The translations under genes and the position numbers were made by a program. From Chitinophagaceae bacterium (GTDB taxonomy: Bacteria > Bacteroidota > Bacteroidia > Chitinophagales > Chitinophagaceae): 5,699 nucleotides of DNA. Under the pieces are notes generated by a model. That model had not been told where the DNA came from and searched no databases. It saw nothing but the letters and a program-made list of their open reading frames with translations. Location of the stretch: contig JADGPY010000251.1 in the NCBI GenBank assembly GCA_017882205.1, forward strand, positions 1 through 5,699, written 5' to 3'. Below are positions 5,361 through 5,699 of this stretch, in pieces. Every line of letters starts with the position of its first letter. Within the stretch, counting starts at the first letter, position 1.

Positions 5361-5699
5361 ACATTCATTCAAAAACAAAAGTTATTGTATCCCTGGGTTT
5401 AATTATTTCAATTGCTGTTGCAGTAATGGCATTCCAGGATTCGTCTAAGGTTAACCAAAAAAATCAAAAGTCAATGTTGGACACGGTTCCCAGAAGCAAC
5501 CATCATGACATAGATATAGATATGAAAGACCTGGATAAAGCCATGAAGGAACTTGACATCCAGATGAAAAATGTAGGAAGCCAGCTCAAAGATATTGACT
5601 TTGAAAAAATATCAAAGCAAGTACAGGAATCTATTAACAAGATTGATTTCGATAAGATCAAAGAGGAAGTTAACCGTTCGATGAAGGAAGTAGACATGG
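5357..5699 (+). CDS. Exported or membrane-anchored protein with 16-residue charged repeats, N-terminal part
   Basis: Partial gene: 114 codons from the ATG at 5357 to the right edge without a stop. Residues 8-25 form one hydrophobic segment (VIVSLGLIISIAVAVMAF region) after a basic Asn/Lys start, acting as a signal peptide or N-terminal anchor. A polar linker at 27-50 leads to an acidic stretch (DIDIDMKDLDKAMKELD, 51-67) and then to a regular repeat: IDFEKI at 80-85, IDFDKI at 96-101 and VDM at 112, each 16 residues apart. The repeats are rich in Lys, Glu, Asp and regularly spaced Ile/Val/Met, so long amphipathic helix or coiled coil is likely in the periplasm or outside the cell. I recognise the style from uncharacterised Bacteroidota proteins, but I know no function. 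It is divergent from the dehydrogenase and preceded by a promoter with two dyad operators, so it is probably the first gene of a regulated transcript that continues to the right. Confidence 0.75.
   Translation, partial: MNIHSKTKVIVSLGLIISIAVAVMAFQDSSKVNQKNQKSMLDTVPRSNHHDIDIDMKDLDKAMKELDIQMKNVGSQLKDIDFEKISKQVQESINKIDFDKIKEEVNRSMKEVDM

Noticed and set aside
5503..5697. Minus-strand, serine/isoleucine-rich open frame at the right edge
   Set aside because: Its apparent membrane-like composition comes from reading the Asp/Glu/Lys-rich repeat codons of the plus-strand gene backwards.

Overview
The window looks like ordinary chromosome from a member of the Bacteroidota, most likely of the Chitinophagaceae/Sphingobacteriia kind. 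The evidence is moderate to low G+C, almost no Shine-Dalgarno sequences before start codons, short signal peptides ending in Ala-Gln, and promoter-like elements of the Bacteroidota type (TAnnTTTG). The taxon is an inference from these traits and protein style, not from a marker gene.

Layout. (1) Positions 1-2410 hold three minus-strand genes, read right to left: a sodium:solute symporter, a class I SAM-dependent O-methyltransferase that starts 4 bases after the symporter stop, and, 40 bases further on, the first 75 codons of an exported GH73-type glucosaminidase that runs off the left edge. (2) Positions 2411-2660 are a divergent intergenic region full of small repeats: tandem GAAAAATT and TTCTAAG words, a GC-rich palindrome, a 13-bp hairpin and a 12-bp inverted repeat. 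(3) Positions 2661-3191 encode a LOG/TIGR00730-family nucleotide phosphoribohydrolase on the plus strand. (4) It converges, with only 7 bases between stop codons, on a minus-strand pair covering 3199-5216: a GlcD-type FAD-linked 2-hydroxyacid dehydrogenase and a small exported beta-barrel-like protein joined by an ATGA stop/start overlap. (5) Positions 5217-5356 are a second divergent intergenic region. It carries a TATATTTG promoter element flanked and overlapped by two copies of a 17-bp dyad operator exactly 24 bp apart. (6) The right edge holds the first 114 codons of an exported or membrane-anchored protein with a 16-residue repeat.

How the genes may work together. The symporter, methyltransferase and glucosaminidase are probably one transcript, but no shared pathway is evident. 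The dehydrogenase and the barrel protein are very likely translationally coupled. The least explained and most interesting part is the right edge: a repeat protein of unknown function behind a promoter that appears tightly controlled by a dimeric repressor or activator binding two phased sites. No mobile element, CRISPR array, RNA gene or clear new defence system is visible.
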